Assembly: GCA_963811255.1 (NCBI GenBank)
Contig: CAWEQI010000003.1
Location: forward strand, 1,674,001 to 1,738,000
Origin: Croceibacterium_B sp963811255
GTDB taxonomy: Bacteria > Pseudomonadota > Alphaproteobacteria > Sphingomonadales > Sphingomonadaceae
Direction of reading: 5' to 3'
Length of the DNA: 64,000 nt
The notes under the pieces are model-generated. The model was given only the letters and a program-made list of their open reading frames with translations. It was not told where the DNA came from and ran no database searches. The first letter of the stretch is position 1; every line of letters begins with the position of its first letter. Position numbers and translations under genes: made by a program. Of the stretch, positions 8,351-16,818 are shown in pieces.

Positions 8351-9225
8351 CTGTCGATCTCAAACAGGAACTCGGCGATTTCCTCGCCAGCACCGTCGCT
8401 GCCGCGCCAGTCGCGGCGCGTGAGGATCAGCGACGGGACGCCCGATTGCTCCAGCACTCGCCGCTGCGCCGGAAGGTGCCAAGCCTGAGCTTCGTCTTCC
8501 TCGATCTGCCACAGGATCACCGCCTGGGCTTCGCAATGGTGGATTTCCTCGAGCAACATCGCAGCCGGATCGCCCCATCCGCGAGGGCCCGATGGGTCTT
8601 TGAACAGCTGCAACCCGATCGCGCTCGCCGGATCCCCAGTCTGCTCCTCGACCGTCGTGCCGAGTTGCAACCAGCTTTCGGCAAGCGTCCGGCCGACTGC
8701 GGCGAAGCCGGCCTTCTCGACGGCCGCGTGCAGTCGGAGGTCGGGCGGCGCGGTGCCGGTGAGCAGGCAGCGCCTACCGGCGGGCCCTTTGTCGAGACGG
8801 GAACGCCGGCGATTGGTCTCCACGATAGCGCGCTCGAGCATGGCGTCGTCGACGCCGAGCCTTGCAGCGAATTTTCGGACTTGTTCGACCGTATGTTGCA
8901 GGCTCGCCGGACGGCCGGAGCGCGCAATGTCGAAGATGATCGCCTGCGGGCCTGCCATCGCACCCAAGCGCTGGAGTTCGCAGACATAGTAATAGAGGCG
9001 CTGCGCCGAATCGTCCGCACGGCTGAACACGACGCATTCATGTCCGTCGAATTCGCCCTGGCACCACGCCTCGAGCAACGCCTTGGCCCAAGGGGCGAAC
9101 TTGCTCTCCATCCACTTGTCGGCATGCGGAGTGGCGGCGTCCGGATCGAACGGCAGCGGCCCCGCGTAACGCCCCGTGGCCGCGAACAGGTCTTGCGACA
9201 GGTTGGGGCCGACGCTCCCGATCAC
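8347..9225 (-). CDS. 2-hydroxyacyl-CoA dehydratase-family second subunit (short)
   Basis: A 292-aa protein read as the partner of the subunit at 4983-6269. It shows the family's central pattern in CVVFSRADDSAQRLYYYVCE, followed by AIIFDIARSG, which matches the region around a cluster ligand and the next beta strand in HgdA/FldC/BcrC-type subunits. It is shorter than most such subunits (usually 370 aa or more), with a reduced N-terminus and few cysteines, so cluster binding is uncertain. It overlaps dctM and the fused CoA-transferase gene by 4 nt each. The assignment rests on pattern and context; a remote homologue with another role is possible. Confidence 0.6.
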   Translation of the reverse strand: MIGSVGPNLSQDLFAATGRYAGPLPFDPDAATPHADKWMESKFAPWAKALLEAWCQGEFDGHECVVFSRADDSAQRLYYYVCELQRLGAMAGPQAIIFDIARSGRPASLQHTVEQVRKFAARLGVDDAMLERAIVETNRRRSRLDKGPAGRRCLLTGTAPPDLRLHAAVEKAGFAAVGRTLAESWLQLGTTVEEQTGDPASAIGLQLFKDPSGPRGWGDPAAMLLEEIHHCEAQAVILWQIEEDEAQAWHLPAQRRVLEQSGVPSLILTRRDWRGSDGAGEEIAEFLFEIDR

Positions 9226-10535
9226 AGCGATTGCCCCAGCAACCGAGGCAGCCAGTAAACCAGCGACGGGGAGAGAATCAGCAGGACGAGGTGCAGGAAG
9301 TCGCTCGCCAAGAAGGGGGCGACCCCCTTGAAGATGCGGCTGATCGGGATGTCTCCGCTCACCCGCTGGATAACATAGAGGTTCATTCCGATCGGCGGGT
9401 GGACGAAACCAATTTCCATTGCCCGAGTGATGAAGATGCCGAACCAGACTGCCGACATCCCCGTGGCGCTGACGACCGGCAGCAGAATCGGCGTGGTCAG
9501 CAGCATCAGCGCCAGCCCGTCGAGCACCGAACCCAGCAGCAGGAGCAGCACCGCGACCGTGAGCAGTGTGCCGACCGTGCCGAAGCCAAGGTTCGCCACC
9601 GCGTCCCCCGCGGCCGCAGCGAGCCCGGTTACACCGACGAACGTGGAGAAAATGAGTGCCCCGATGATGATGAGAAAGAGCATCCCGGTTGTCTGAAGCG
9701 CCTCGGACGACGCCGAACAGAGCATCGCCAAGCTGAGCCGGCGGCGGATGGCGGCAATGACGAGCGACCCGAAAGCACCGATCGCCGCGGCTTCCGAAGG
9801 GCTGATCCAGCCGAACGCGATTCCGCCGACGACAAGCAGCACGAGCAACACGATCTCCCAGATCCGGCCCAATGCCCGCAGTCGTTCAGGCCAGGTTGCG
9901 CGATCTCCGGCAGGTGCCAGTTCGGGCCGGACGCGGACCAGCAGCCAGATGACGGCGAAATAGAGCAGCGCCTGGGTCACGCCGGGGATAATCGCCGCGG
10001 TGAACAGGCTTCCGATCGAGGTCTCGGCGATGATTCCATAGACGATCAGCGCTCCCGATGGTGGGATCATCTGGCCGAGCGTGCCGCCCGCGGCCACTGT
10101 ACCGGTGGCCAGTGAATCGGCGTAGCCACGCTTACGCATCTCGGGGATCGCCACCAGCCCCACCGTGGCGGCGGTTGCCAGGCTCGATCCGTTGATTGCG
10201 CCGAACCCTCCGCAGCCCGCGATCGAAGCGTAGGCGAGCCCCCCTCTTCGATGTCCGAGCATCCGCGACGCAGCCTCGAACAGGTCGCGGCTGGCGTCGA
10301 TCGAAAAGAACACGTGCGCCATCAACAGGAACAGCGGCAGCGTGCCGAGTTCGTAACGGGTGAGAGTGTCGATCAGGATCACGCCAGACTTGATCAGTGC
10401 CGGCTCGAACCCGATCGTCAGTGCAAGTCCGCCGATCCCGACCAGCCCCAGCGCGACGCCGATGCGCACTCCTGAAAGCAGGAGCACAAACAGCACAAGT
10501 ATCCCGATCAGCCCGGTTCCCGGCGTCGCGATCAC
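9222..10535 (-). CDS. dctM: TRAP transporter large permease subunit (DctM family)
   Basis: Inner-membrane channel subunit of a TRAP transporter driving sodium- or proton-coupled uptake of an organic acid. About 437 aa, the usual length for DctM, with roughly a dozen hydrophobic segments. Typical stretches include FLLMAHVFFSIDASRDLF, GSSLATAATVGLVAIPEM, the GGTLGQMIPPSG loop and the C-terminal GFVHPPIGMNLYVI. The GTG at 10535 is the start: it makes a GTGA overlap with the dctQ stop and has GGAGG about 8 nt upstream. The longer open frame upstream lies inside dctQ in another register and is not coding. It works with DctQ and the distal DctP. Confidence 0.92.
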   Translation of the reverse strand: MIATPGTGLIGILVLFVLLLSGVRIGVALGLVGIGGLALTIGFEPALIKSGVILIDTLTRYELGTLPLFLLMAHVFFSIDASRDLFEAASRMLGHRRGGLAYASIAGCGGFGAINGSSLATAATVGLVAIPEMRKRGYADSLATGTVAAGGTLGQMIPPSGALIVYGIIAETSIGSLFTAAIIPGVTQALLYFAVIWLLVRVRPELAPAGDRATWPERLRALGRIWEIVLLVLLVVGGIAFGWISPSEAAAIGAFGSLVIAAIRRRLSLAMLCSASSEALQTTGMLFLIIIGALIFSTFVGVTGLAAAAGDAVANLGFGTVGTLLTVAVLLLLLGSVLDGLALMLLTTPILLPVVSATGMSAVWFGIFITRAMEIGFVHPPIGMNLYVIQRVSGDIPISRIFKGVAPFLASDFLHLVLLILSPSLVYWLPRLLGQSL

Positions 10536-10978
10536 TGGGTGCGCCTCCGGAACAGTCGACGCAAAGAAATCGCGCAGAGGATGACGAGGCACAGATTGGC
10601 AAAGAGGCGCAGGACGCGCCACGGCACGCCGATCTGTTCGCTCACCTCGTGCCCGTTCCACAGGTCGGCAGCGATCCACACCGAACCCGCCAGCAGGCAC
10701 AGGAAAAACAGCAGCGAGGTGAACTCCCACACGCGCTCGAGGGCAGCGCGCATCCCCTCGCTCAAGTGTTCCACCACGATCCGGACCTTGGCGTGCCCGG
10801 CGGCTTGCGTCGCGAGCACCAGTCCCACCGAACCGGAGACAAGCACCATCGGTTCGATCAGCTCGATCGAACCGCGCAGCGGATGCCCGATGTAGCGGCC
10901 GATCACGGCAATCGTGTCGATCGACATTGCCGCCAGCAACGCCGCGCCCCCTAGCCAGGTCAGGACGGTCTTGAACAT
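10532..10978 (-). CDS. dctQ: TRAP transporter small permease subunit (DctQ family)
   Basis: Small inner-membrane subunit that pairs with DctM, 148 aa with four hydrophobic segments, matching the DctQ topology. Typical features are the RYIGHPLRGSIELIEPMVL segment and the AAGHAKVRIVVEHL motif in the second half. Its ATG shares one base with the stop of the CapA-like gene (TGATG), and its stop overlaps the dctM GTG, so it is translated as part of the same message. Confidence 0.9.
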   Translation of the reverse strand: MFKTVLTWLGGAALLAAMSIDTIAVIGRYIGHPLRGSIELIEPMVLVSGSVGLVLATQAAGHAKVRIVVEHLSEGMRAALERVWEFTSLLFFLCLLAGSVWIAADLWNGHEVSEQIGVPWRVLRLFANLCLVILCAISLRRLFRRRTQ

Positions 10979-12120
10979 CAGGCAGCCTCTTCCACGATCC
11001 AGCTTTCACTGATCGAGATCGGCGGCAGGCCTCCGGCGACTGTGATTCGCTCAAGATAGGACGCGATATCGCGCGCCTTGCCGGCGTCCGCCAGAACAGG
11101 GCGGCCGGGAGGCTCGACGAACACCGGCACGATCCCCGCCTCCAGCGACCCGTTCTCGCGGAGGGTTATCCTGCCGAGGAAGGCGTTCACCGCTTGCGGG
11201 TGGAAGGGGGCGAGAGGATAGGCCGGATCGGGCTCGAACCGAAACATTTCCCTTCGCTTCCGAGCCCATTCCCGACGGGCGGAGTTATTCTGGTCAGGCG
11301 CCAGTGCGCGAGTGACGACACAGCCGTTACCCAGCCCGTGAAAGATCGGCCTGCCCCGATGGAATTCGATACCGCGGGCGATGTGGGCATGATGCCCGAT
11401 GACGGCACCGGCCCCGCGCTCGATGGCCGCTTGGGCGATCTGTCGTTCATAAGGCGCGAGCCGCGCCGGGATGTGAACGATGCCCTTGTGCATCGCGACG
11501 ATCACGAGGTCGGCGGTCAACTGCGCGCGGGAGATATCCTCGTCGAGAATTTCGAATGCATCGGGCGCAATGCTTTCGAGGTCGGCCCGGGGGGATACGG
11601 GCGAGCCGTCGGCGGTGTGCAATGGGAGGAAAGCACAGCCCGCTTTACCCTTCCCCGCCCATGCGTCCGCCGGGCCAACACAGTTGTAGCTGAGCAGCGC
11701 TATGCGCTTGCCCCTGACCTCTCTGAAAGCCGGCGCGCGCGCCGCGGCGAGATCCTTGCCGGCCCCGGCGTGCAAAATCCCGGCGGCATCCAGGCCCGTG
11801 ATCGTTTCCGCGATTCCCTTCGGGCCGCAATCGGCGATGTGGTTGCCGGCAAGACTGACCATGCCGATCCCCGCTTCGCTGAGCGCTGCCACGTTTTCAG
11901 GTGGCGCTCCTGGCGCGGGGATGTCGCTGTCGAGTTGCGAAGGCTCATTTGTGTGCGGAACTTCGAGATGGCCGATGGCGAGGTCGGCCGCGCGCAACGT
12001 CGGTGCAATTCCCGCCAGCCAGTAACCGGCGTCCGGTTCGTCAAGAACCAGGTCGCCGGTTACTACTATCGATAGATCGCCGCATGGCATCGATGTCTCA
12101 GTCGCCGGGTCTATGACCAC
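10978..12120 (-). CDS. CapA-family metallophosphatase-like protein
   Basis: About 380 aa, related to CapA/PgsA of poly-gamma-glutamate synthesis and to calcineurin-like phosphoesterases. Metal-site motifs are visible: TGDLVLDE near the start, SLAGNHIADCG, MHKGIVH, GAGAVIGHHAHIARGIE and HGLGN. No signal peptide is seen, so a cytoplasmic role is likely. The start is uncertain: GTG at 12120 lies 13 bp after the TonB-receptor stop, while ATG at 12090 begins directly at the conserved domain (MPCGDLSIVVTGD). Its role inside a catabolic operon is unexplained; it may hydrolyse a phosphate or amide intermediate. It carries no capsule context here. Confidence 0.8.
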   Translation of the reverse strand: MVIDPATETSMPCGDLSIVVTGDLVLDEPDAGYWLAGIAPTLRAADLAIGHLEVPHTNEPSQLDSDIPAPGAPPENVAALSEAGIGMVSLAGNHIADCGPKGIAETITGLDAAGILHAGAGKDLAAARAPAFREVRGKRIALLSYNCVGPADAWAGKGKAGCAFLPLHTADGSPVSPRADLESIAPDAFEILDEDISRAQLTADLVIVAMHKGIVHIPARLAPYERQIAQAAIERGAGAVIGHHAHIARGIEFHRGRPIFHGLGNGCVVTRALAPDQNNSARREWARKRREMFRFEPDPAYPLAPFHPQAVNAFLGRITLRENGSLEAGIVPVFVEPPGRPVLADAGKARDIASYLERITVAGGLPPISISESWIVEEAA

Positions 12121-12133
12121 AGCCTCCCCCGAA

Positions 12134-14926
12134 CTAGTACTTGGCTCGTAGGCTGATCGCGAATTCGCGTCCAATCGGATTGGTAACCGTCGGATCGAAG
12201 CCCCCACCGCTGTTCTGGCCCTGTCGGGAGTTCACGTATGGCGGGTCTGTGTCGAACACGTTGAGCACTTCAAACCCGAGATTGAGGCCCTTGATGCTTC
12301 TCATCTCGAACGAGTCGCTAATCCGCCAGTTCAGCATGAGATCGACCAGATTGTACGACGACACTTTCTCCACGGGAGTCACGATATCGTTGAGGTACCC
12401 GCCGACGTGCTGCAGTTGCGCGCGCAGGCTGACCGGACCGTGATCCCAGTTGATGACTCCGCGCGCCTTGAAGGTAAGCGGGTTGTAGATGTGGTTCTTG
12501 AGGCTGACGTAATCGCCGCCCGGGGTGAACGCGACATCGTAAACTGTGAGGTAGGTGCCCTTGGCGGAAAGCGTGAGCCTATCCGCTGCGCTGAGCTCCA
12601 TGCGGTATTCTATGTCGAAATCGATGCCCTGCATCTTGGAGCGGCCGAGGTTCAGACTGCGGCCGTCGGCAAAGATGCAGTTGTCGTAGTTCGGCGGCAT
12701 CGGATTGTCGATGCAGGCCGTGCTCGCGCCGGCGATCGGGAAAACCGGTATCGGCCCGGTGCCGGCGATGCCGTTGTCGCGGATATCGATGATCCGATCG
12801 TACGCCGCCTTGCCGAACAGGATGACATCCGTTCCGGCGTACTGGTCGGCGTAAGTCAGGATCGACAGATTGGACAGCAGCCCTGCGATCGTGTTCTTGT
12901 AGGCGATGTCGAAATAGGTGACGCTTAGCTTCAGATTTCTCGTCGGCTGGATATCAGCGCCAACCGTCCACGTTGTGGCCGTCTCCGGCTTGAGATCGGG
13001 ATTGGGGCCCGACCCGATCTTGAACACGGGCAGCGCCGGTCCACCGGTCGGGTTCTGATGGTTTTGCACATAAAGCCGCGAACTGTTGCCGAAGATTTCG
13101 GGGAAGGTCGGCGCGCGGAACGATGTGCCGTAGCTGCCGCGCAACTTCAGCCCCTTGAACGGAATCCAATTCATCCCGAACTTGGGATTGGTCGTGTGAC
13201 CGACGTCGCTGTAATTGTCATAGCGAACTGCTGCAGTGAATTCGAGATCTCGAAAGCCCGCGGTCGCGTTGCCCGGGCCGAAGACCGGCACGTGCAGCTC
13301 GGCGTAGCCGGAGTTCACCTTGCGATTGTAGGTGCGCTCATCAGGCTGGCCCGACTGGATGATCATGGTGAAATCCTGGCCTTCGTAGCCAAACGCCGCC
13401 TTTACCTCTCCACCGGGCAGCGAAAAGAGCGGACCGTCGACGTTGGCCTGCCACGTCGACATTTTCGAATTGAGCGGGAATGTGCCGTCGGCGGTGAAGA
13501 TCGACGCGAGGGTCGCCGCAGTCGTGCGACCTAGGCCGTACGGATCGAAGGCCGTCGCGGGGTCGCCGCTGGCGATCGCCGTCTTGAAGGCCGCAGAGTT
13601 CAATCCGGCGAAGGATTCGGCCCGATCTTCGTCCTTGCCGAAACCGAAACGCCCGAGAAAGGTCCAGTCGGCAGGCAAATGCACTCGAACGCCCGGGGTC
13701 GCCTGCCAGCTTGTCTGGTAGCCGCCATAAGGATTGCGCCCGGCATCTTTCGCGAAATTGTAGGCGATCTGGTAACCGCCCGATCCCGGAACGTAGAAGT
13801 TCGGCGCCACAAAGAACGCGTTCGTCTCCGGGACATTGAAGGTACTGGTGATCTCGCCCGGCAGGCGCACGAAGCTACGCTTGTTGTAATACCCGTCGAA
13901 CAGCAGCTCGACATTCGGAATGACCTCGATCGTCGCCGTGCCATTGACCGAATCGTATTTCTGCTCGGGGAACAGGTCCTGCTGCGCCAGTGGGTCGCAC
14001 AAGTGCTGCGTGCCGGCCTGCAGGCTGCCGGCGTTGGCGGGCGTCAGCTTCGCGGGCAAGGCGTAGGTCTGGCCCTGATAGATCAGGGTGCCTGGAGAGC
14101 ACTGGTTGACGCGATAGTCAGGCCCACCCCAGGGGGTCAGATTTGACGTATTGAAGTCGCGATCGGCGCCATTGAGGTTCGAACGGAAGGCGTGCTCGTA
14201 GGCGACCATCACCTGGCCGCGGTCGAACACCTTGCCGAGAGCAACGCCGGAACTCCATTCCCAGAAGTCGCCGTTGCCGGTGGAACCGAGGCGGCCGAAG
14301 GCCTCGATGCCATTGAGGTTGCGCCGCGGAATGAGATTGACCACACCGGCGACGGCATCGGAGCCGTAAATCGCCGACGCGCCATCGGCAATCACTTCGA
14401 CCCGTTCGACGCCCAAGGTCGGCAGGACCGACGGGCTGATCGCCCGCCCATTGGTGGTCATGCGGTGACCGTCGGTTATGATCAGGGTCGAATACGGCCC
14501 GAGGCCGCGAAGATTGATCGAATTCGACCAGGTGGCGTTGCCATTGCCGCCGTTCTGAGCGCGCGAAGTGTCGGAGAAGCCGAGATCGAATACCTGCGGC
14601 AGTTCCTGGATAACGCGGTCGAGCGTCACCTGCCCCGAGTTCACGATGTCGTCACGGCCGAGAGTGGTCACGGTGGAGCCGACCGGCGCCACGCCGGCAA
14701 TACGGCTGCCCGTCACCACGATGGCCTCGCCTTCGGCCCCCTTCGTGCCGACCGCTTGCTGCGGCCCTTGTTGGCCTGAGCGCTGGGCTTCTTGCTGGTA
14801 GCTCGCGCCTTGCGTGTCCTTGGCGTTGGCTACCTGCCCGACGGCCAATCCGCAGACACACAGAGCCGCAAGCGAAGCACTGCGCAGCAACCGAGCCTGC
14901 AGCACACCCAAATTCCCCTCTCCCAT
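12134..14926 (-). CDS. TonB-dependent receptor
   Basis: Outer-membrane active transporter, 930 aa. A signal sequence (MGEGNLGVLQARLLRSASLA...) is followed by a short Gln-rich linker and a TonB-box/plug start at EGEAIVVTGSRIAG. The plug includes GSTVTTLGRDDI and ERVEVIADGASAIYGSDAVAG, and the barrel ends with the usual aromatic terminus ...FAISLRAKY. The ATG has a strong AGGAGG ribosome site about 6 nt upstream. This plug type is common in sphingomonad receptors for plant-derived or aromatic substrates. It lies 55 bp downstream of the S15-type hydrolase gene and 13 bp ahead of the capA-like gene, so it is the probable outer-membrane entry point of the pathway. Confidence 0.93.
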   Translation of the reverse strand: MGEGNLGVLQARLLRSASLAALCVCGLAVGQVANAKDTQGASYQQEAQRSGQQGPQQAVGTKGAEGEAIVVTGSRIAGVAPVGSTVTTLGRDDIVNSGQVTLDRVIQELPQVFDLGFSDTSRAQNGGNGNATWSNSINLRGLGPYSTLIITDGHRMTTNGRAISPSVLPTLGVERVEVIADGASAIYGSDAVAGVVNLIPRRNLNGIEAFGRLGSTGNGDFWEWSSGVALGKVFDRGQVMVAYEHAFRSNLNGADRDFNTSNLTPWGGPDYRVNQCSPGTLIYQGQTYALPAKLTPANAGSLQAGTQHLCDPLAQQDLFPEQKYDSVNGTATIEVIPNVELLFDGYYNKRSFVRLPGEITSTFNVPETNAFFVAPNFYVPGSGGYQIAYNFAKDAGRNPYGGYQTSWQATPGVRVHLPADWTFLGRFGFGKDEDRAESFAGLNSAAFKTAIASGDPATAFDPYGLGRTTAATLASIFTADGTFPLNSKMSTWQANVDGPLFSLPGGEVKAAFGYEGQDFTMIIQSGQPDERTYNRKVNSGYAELHVPVFGPGNATAGFRDLEFTAAVRYDNYSDVGHTTNPKFGMNWIPFKGLKLRGSYGTSFRAPTFPEIFGNSSRLYVQNHQNPTGGPALPVFKIGSGPNPDLKPETATTWTVGADIQPTRNLKLSVTYFDIAYKNTIAGLLSNLSILTYADQYAGTDVILFGKAAYDRIIDIRDNGIAGTGPIPVFPIAGASTACIDNPMPPNYDNCIFADGRSLNLGRSKMQGIDFDIEYRMELSAADRLTLSAKGTYLTVYDVAFTPGGDYVSLKNHIYNPLTFKARGVINWDHGPVSLRAQLQHVGGYLNDIVTPVEKVSSYNLVDLMLNWRISDSFEMRSIKGLNLGFEVLNVFDTDPPYVNSRQGQNSGGGFDPTVTNPIGREFAISLRAKY

Positions 14927-14981
14927 TTGAACCTCCTGGTTATCGGCTGTCTTTCGATCTGTGCTGTCGACCCGATTGAAT

Positions 14982-16721
14982 TCACTCTGCCAAAGGCAGG
15001 TCGATCCGTGATGCGTCGAGCCCGCCGCGCCGCACCGTGATCTTCGGTGCGGGACGAAGTTCGATCTGCTTCAGGTTGCGTTGCCGCGGATCGGCGCCGG
15101 CGATCGTGAATCTCAGCCGCGCGCCGGCCGGAATAACTCGCGAAATAGGCGTCAAGGCGATCGACAGCGCCACGTCCCGTCCGGGAGCGGGCGGGTCATT
15201 GTCCGCCTCGAGGCCAGAGTGCCAGGGCAGGCCCAAGGTCCTGTATGGCGCTTCTGCGAGCTTGTGGTGCGACAGCTTGAGTCGCCCGAACGAAACAACG
15301 TCGTCCTTGCCGCCTGGCCCGATCAGATCGAGGTAGACCCAAACGTCGGCCGAAGGATTGTCGGAAGACACGGTCAAGTGCGCCACCGGGAACCCGATCA
15401 GTTTGAGCGGCGCGGTAATCGGCGCGGTGGTGTAACTCAGACCCTTGTCGTCCATCGGCCCTGCCCAGAAGGCAAAATACTCGGGCGGCGGGAGGTCGTA
15501 ATCGACGGCAAAGCTGTCGATGGCCGCTGTGTTCTCCGGCGCGAGCGCCAACGATCCGTCATTGGCTGACTTGGCGGTGCCGCTCTTCGTACCGGTCAGA
15601 AAGAACGGCAGGGGATGCGAGCGGATGCCGGGCAGCTGACTCGAGTGAACATACCCGCCCTTGCCGTCGAGGCCTTCGACCCAGTAGGTCGCGCGTGGCT
15701 CGCGTTCGATGCCGTTGTCGATCCCCTTCAGGTAACGGTCGAAATAGCGAGTGACCTCGCCCGTGAAGTCGAAGCCGGGCGGCGCGGCGCAGTGATTGCC
15801 GGGCCCGGCGAGAAACTTGCCGCCGAGATTGGCCGCGCCAAGCAGCACTTGCGCAGTCGGCTCGTCATGCCAATTGCCCCAGAAATAGGTGGCGATGTGA
15901 GCCCGGCGGATCGCGTCGAGATAATTGTAGACCCCGACTTCGTCCCAGAAGGCGTTGCCCGTCAGTTTCGATACGCTGTCGCGATACGGCATCCCGTACC
16001 ACAAGGGCCCCATCGGTGTGTCCGCGGCATGCTGAGCCACCGCTTGGCGCAGAAGGCTGCCGTCCTTGTCGGCATCGACCGGAATGCTTGCCAGATCGAC
16101 TGAGGCGGGCTCGTCCGGCCGGGTATTGAACTGCGCGGTTATGCCGCCATTCCGGACGAAGTCATACTTGTCGAGGTCGGTCGCCCCGATGAACACGGCC
16201 TTCAGTGCGGGCGGTGCCGTGCTCGCGGTGTGAAATGTCGTGCCGCCGAGATAGGAACAGCCGACCATGCCGACCATGCCGGTCGAAAAGGGCTGATTGG
16301 CCAGCCATTCGACGAGGTCATAGCCGTCGTACGCCTCGGTCCGGTCCTGGAACCCGCGCCTATGGCCGAACGAAGCGCCTTTTCCGCGGATATCGGCGAC
16401 GGCGACGACGTATCCCGCCCTGATCAGCGAGCGCAGCGCCAAGCGGTCCTCGAGCGCAGTTTCGTGCACCTTGCCGTCTTCGGACCAGAAACGGGCACGA
16501 TAAGGTGTGAAGACGAAAATGACCGGAAGTCTGGAGGCAACGGCAACTGAGCCGTTCGCTGGACGATAGATGTTGACCGCCAGCCGGGTTCCGTCGCGCA
16601 CCGGAACGTAGAGCGAATTGCGAACGACATCAGGATAGGGCCGGGCGGCCGAAGCGCTGGCGAAGAGCGCCGCGACCACGGCGCATAGCGCCAGCAGGAA
16701 TTTCGATGCCCTCTCCCTCAT
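14982..16721 (-). CDS. secreted CocE/NonD-type (S15 family) hydrolase
   Basis: Predicted periplasmic serine hydrolase of 579 aa with a signal peptide ending near ASASA. The N-terminal catalytic domain holds RDGTRLAVNIYRP, the RGKGAS oxyanion region and nucleophile Ser156 in VGCSYLGG. The C-terminal half is the beta-sandwich domain of this family (TVSSDNPSADVWVYLDLI, then PAGARLRFTI). Members include cocaine esterase, glutaryl-7-ACA acylase and X-Pro dipeptidyl peptidase, so an ester or amide substrate is expected. It is probably the first gene of the operon and diverges from the GntR regulator across a 97-bp gap that holds a palindrome. Confidence 0.87.
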   Translation of the reverse strand: MRERASKFLLALCAVVAALFASASAARPYPDVVRNSLYVPVRDGTRLAVNIYRPANGSVAVASRLPVIFVFTPYRARFWSEDGKVHETALEDRLALRSLIRAGYVVAVADIRGKGASFGHRRGFQDRTEAYDGYDLVEWLANQPFSTGMVGMVGCSYLGGTTFHTASTAPPALKAVFIGATDLDKYDFVRNGGITAQFNTRPDEPASVDLASIPVDADKDGSLLRQAVAQHAADTPMGPLWYGMPYRDSVSKLTGNAFWDEVGVYNYLDAIRRAHIATYFWGNWHDEPTAQVLLGAANLGGKFLAGPGNHCAAPPGFDFTGEVTRYFDRYLKGIDNGIEREPRATYWVEGLDGKGGYVHSSQLPGIRSHPLPFFLTGTKSGTAKSANDGSLALAPENTAAIDSFAVDYDLPPPEYFAFWAGPMDDKGLSYTTAPITAPLKLIGFPVAHLTVSSDNPSADVWVYLDLIGPGGKDDVVSFGRLKLSHHKLAEAPYRTLGLPWHSGLEADNDPPAPGRDVALSIALTPISRVIPAGARLRFTIAGADPRQRNLKQIELRPAPKITVRRGGLDASRIDLPLAE

Positions 16722-16777
16722 CGGGCATTATTTGCCTTAACGGGTGGCGAGACATCAATCAGAAATGCGCTGACGAT

Positions 16778-16789
16778 ATTGTTGACAAT
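16778..16789. promoter_or_regulatory. palindrome, candidate GntR/FCD operator
   Basis: ATTGTTGACAAT is an inverted repeat (ATTGT-TG-ACAAT) between the divergent S15-hydrolase and GntR genes. It contains TTGT-N2-ACAA, which fits the TNGT-N(0-3)-ACNA pattern of FadR-subfamily operators. The embedded TTGACA could also be a -35 element for the regulator gene. Function is inferred. Confidence 0.5.
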
Positions 16790-16818
16790 CTTGTATGCGA
16801 TATTAAGCCCTGAGTTTG

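Noticed and set aside
9222..11054. 610-aa reading for the TRAP large permease
   Set aside because: The first 170 or so codons lie inside dctQ in another register and are not membrane-like. The GTG at 10535 gives the normal DctM.
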